This document shows, one piece after another, positions 7,526-8,642 of a DNA stretch of 8,642 bases; the first letter of the stretch is position 1; each line of letters begins with the position of its first letter. Below the pieces are notes generated by a model. The model was not told the DNA's origin and did not search any database. It saw nothing but the letters and a program-made list of their open reading frames with translations. A program made the translations under genes and the position numbers. Origin of the DNA: Tannerella sp. (GTDB lineage: Bacteria; Bacteroidota; Bacteroidia; Bacteroidales; Tannerellaceae); assembly GCA_031282485.1 (NCBI GenBank), contig JAITDQ010000186.1:1-8642 (forward strand), read 5' to 3'.

Positions 7526-7539
7526 CCATTAACCATTAA
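7514..7539 (+). repeat. Right arm of terminal inverted repeat (AACCATT heptamers)
   Basis: The intact inner part ATTAACCATTAACCATTAA (7521-7539) is an exact 19-nt reverse complement of the left arm; 7514-7520 extends the match with two differences. Further degenerate copies (CTAACCATT at 7502-7510) precede it inside the coding sequence. The arm contains the stop codon of the four-helix gene (7523-7525) and ends 1 nt before the cupin ATG. Confidence 0.9.
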
Positions 7540-7540
7540 A

Positions 7541-8008
7541 ATGAAACTTATCAATCAAAAATTATTAGACGAAACGACCGCGCGGGCAAAGCAATCGCCG
7601 CGTTTGAGGATGAACCATAATTTTCACGAAGAACTTGACGACCCGGTCAACAGGCTTATAAACGCAATGGAACCCGGTACATACCTGCGTCCGCACCGGC
7701 ACAAAAATCCGGATAAAAACGAAATCTTTTTGCTGTTACGCGGAAAGGCAGCCCTGTTTTTATTTGACGACAGCGGCAATATTACGGAAACGGTGATTCT
7801 GGACCCGGCTAATGGGACGTATGGCGGCGAAATACCGGCCGATGTATGGCATACGCTCATCATCTTGGAATCGGGAAGCGTCGTATACGAAATCAAACAG
7901 GGGCCGTACGCGCCGTTATCGCCGGAAAACATGGCGCCCTGGAGCCCCGACGCCGAAGACGCCGAAGGAGCAAGAAAATACATGGACAAACTGAAATCGC
8001 ATATATGA
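7541..8008 (+). CDS. WbuC-family cupin fold metalloprotein
   Basis: A 155-residue cytoplasmic single-domain cupin. The N-terminal INQKLLDETTARAKQSPRLRMNHNFH segment (from residue 4) and the PVNRLINAMEPGTYLRPHRH core fit the WbuC family, whose founding members sit in O-antigen clusters and whose activity is not established. Metal ligands of cupin motif 1 are visible as His52, His54 and Glu61 (HRHKNPDKNE), with motif 2 His104 in ADVWHTL. The C-terminal QGPYAPLSPENMAPWSPDAED (from residue 120) is also characteristic. Its ATG directly follows the right repeat arm, leaving no room for a separate promoter, so it should be read from upstream or from within the cassette. A sugar-binding or isomerase-like role would suit the HAD phosphatase downstream, but this is only context. 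Confidence 0.87.
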   Translation: MKLINQKLLDETTARAKQSPRLRMNHNFHEELDDPVNRLINAMEPGTYLRPHRHKNPDKNEIFLLLRGKAALFLFDDSGNITETVILDPANGTYGGEIPADVWHTLIILESGSVVYEIKQGPYAPLSPENMAPWSPDAEDAEGARKYMDKLKSHI

Positions 8009-8049
8009 TTTGTCCCGAAATACCCGTTACAAAAACAAAAAATGATAAA

Positions 8050-8642
8050 ATGAACAAAATAAACCTCACCGCACAAAACTATCTCAAACAAAAAGGATAC
8101 AGCAAATTTTCACTCAAAGCCATACTTTTCGATATGGACGGCGTACTGTACGATTCGATGCCCAACCACGCCGTATCGTGGGCAAAAGTAATGCAGTCGC
8201 GCGGCTTTAAAATGACGGAAGAAGAAGCCTACATGCACGAAGGACGTACGGGCGACGACACAATCGACATCATCTCAAAACGGGAAGGTAAAAACGTCAG
8301 CCCGGAAGAACGGAAAATCATCTACCGGGAAAAAATAGAAGCCTTTAATTCGTGTCCGGCCGTCCTGCCGATGAAAGGAAGCGCGGAACTGTTGCAGAAA
8401 GTAACGGGATGCGGACTGTTCGCCATGCTTGTAACAGGCTCCGGTCAACCTTCGCTGTTAGACCGGCTGAACAGTGATTTCCCCGGCATCTTCATTCGCG
8501 AAAGAATGGTAACATCCTTAGATGTAAAAAAAGGAAAACCCAATCCCGAACCATACCTCACGGCTCTCGAAAAAGGCAGGCTGAAACCCGACGAAGCAAT
8601 CGTCATCGAAAACGCCCCGCTGGGAATCGAAGCCGCTCATGC
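8050..8642 (+). CDS. HAD-superfamily phosphatase, beta-phosphoglucomutase-like, 3' end outside window
   Basis: The first 197 residues of a haloacid-dehalogenase subfamily I hydrolase, probably acting on a sugar phosphate or other small phosphomonoester in the cytoplasm. All four HAD motifs are in place: motif I FDMDGVLYDS with nucleophile Asp28 and general acid Asp30; motif II VTGSG with Thr129; motif III KKGKPNPEPY with Lys163; motif IV IVIENAPLGIEAA with Glu187-Asn188. The cap domain (about 38-105) is alpha-helical, as in the beta-PGM/phosphatase group. A 21-residue N-terminal leader precedes motif I. It starts 41 bp after the cupin gene and is likely cotranscribed. Asn replaces the usual second acidic residue of motif IV (ED), a common variant. 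The ATG at 8050 is chosen because the upstream ATG at 8042 is out of frame and stops at once. The gene runs off the window. Confidence 0.9.
   Translation, partial: MNKINLTAQNYLKQKGYSKFSLKAILFDMDGVLYDSMPNHAVSWAKVMQSRGFKMTEEEAYMHEGRTGDDTIDIISKREGKNVSPEERKIIYREKIEAFNSCPAVLPMKGSAELLQKVTGCGLFAMLVTGSGQPSLLDRLNSDFPGIFIRERMVTSLDVKKGKPNPEPYLTALEKGRLKPDEAIVIENAPLGIEAAH

Larger units (their letters stand above)
7110..7539 (+). mobile_element. Putative IVS-like cassette: four-helix-bundle gene inside terminal inverted repeats
   Basis: A 430-bp unit consisting of the 26-bp left arm, a 378-bp interior with a single gene, and the 26-bp right arm. The same protein family is known from intervening sequences in the 23S rRNA genes of Leptospira, Coxiella and others, where the ORF lies inside a hairpin that RNase III removes. 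Here the unit fits exactly between the gldB stop codon and the cupin start codon. No transposase, target-site duplication or integrase gene is visible; repeats at the ends make a duplication hard to recognise. Mobility is inferred from the boundaries and the lower G+C (about 39% by hand count of the coding part). Confidence 0.5.

Noticed and set aside
7110..7539. CRISPR-like array because of the short heptamer repeats
   Set aside because: The repeats are contiguous 7-mers without spacers and occur as two inverted arms around a gene.
7624..8091. A 155-codon minus-strand open frame opposite the cupin
   Set aside because: The cupin metal-binding motifs on the plus strand settle the coding strand.

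Overview
The window looks like chromosomal sequence from a member of the Bacteroidota, most likely the order Bacteroidales. The evidence is three promoters of the TTG/TTTG - 19-20 bp - TAnnTTTG type, start codons without clear Shine-Dalgarno sequences, a GldB-type lipoprotein, a eukaryotic-style (GH13_8-like) glycogen branching enzyme, an EF-hand/LRR lipoprotein, a WbuC-family cupin and a 23S-rRNA-IVP four-helix-bundle gene. Genus cannot be fixed from the sequence alone.

Layout. Positions 1-2220 on the minus strand hold a large CPA2-type cation:proton antiporter with a C-terminal soluble domain. Its 3' end lies outside the window, but its frame is open for all 740 codons present. A 179-bp AT-rich divergent control region (2221-2399) carries one promoter for each direction. 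From it, on the plus strand, run glgB (branching enzyme) and, 57 bp on, manA (mannose-6-phosphate isomerase); these two probably share a transcript. A separate promoter at 5450-5481 drives a small lipoprotein (EF-hand plus LRR), which ends in a strong intrinsic terminator at 6037-6074. Next come a gldB-like lipoprotein gene (6112-7113), a four-helix-bundle gene (7151-7525), a WbuC-type cupin gene (7541-8008) and the 5' part of a HAD-family phosphatase gene (8050 to the window end). All four are on the plus strand and closely spaced.

What stands out. The four-helix-bundle gene is enclosed by long terminal inverted repeats built from the heptamer TTAATGG (7110-7135 and 7514-7539). One arm starts at the gldB stop codon, supplying the AA of its TAA; the other encodes the end and stop of the four-helix protein and finishes 1 nt before the cupin ATG. 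The layout resembles the intervening sequences of 23S rRNA, in which the same protein family is encoded inside a stem-loop, but here the cassette sits between two protein genes. I regard it as the best candidate in the window for an under-described mobile or RNA-processing element.

The remaining genes are recognisable housekeeping or surface functions: ion homeostasis, glycogen structure, sugar-phosphate interconversion, outer-membrane or periplasmic lipoproteins and a sugar-phosphate-type phosphatase. There are no tRNA, rRNA or CRISPR features and no classical transposase gene. Apart from the divergent control region, every gap between genes is under 100 bp.
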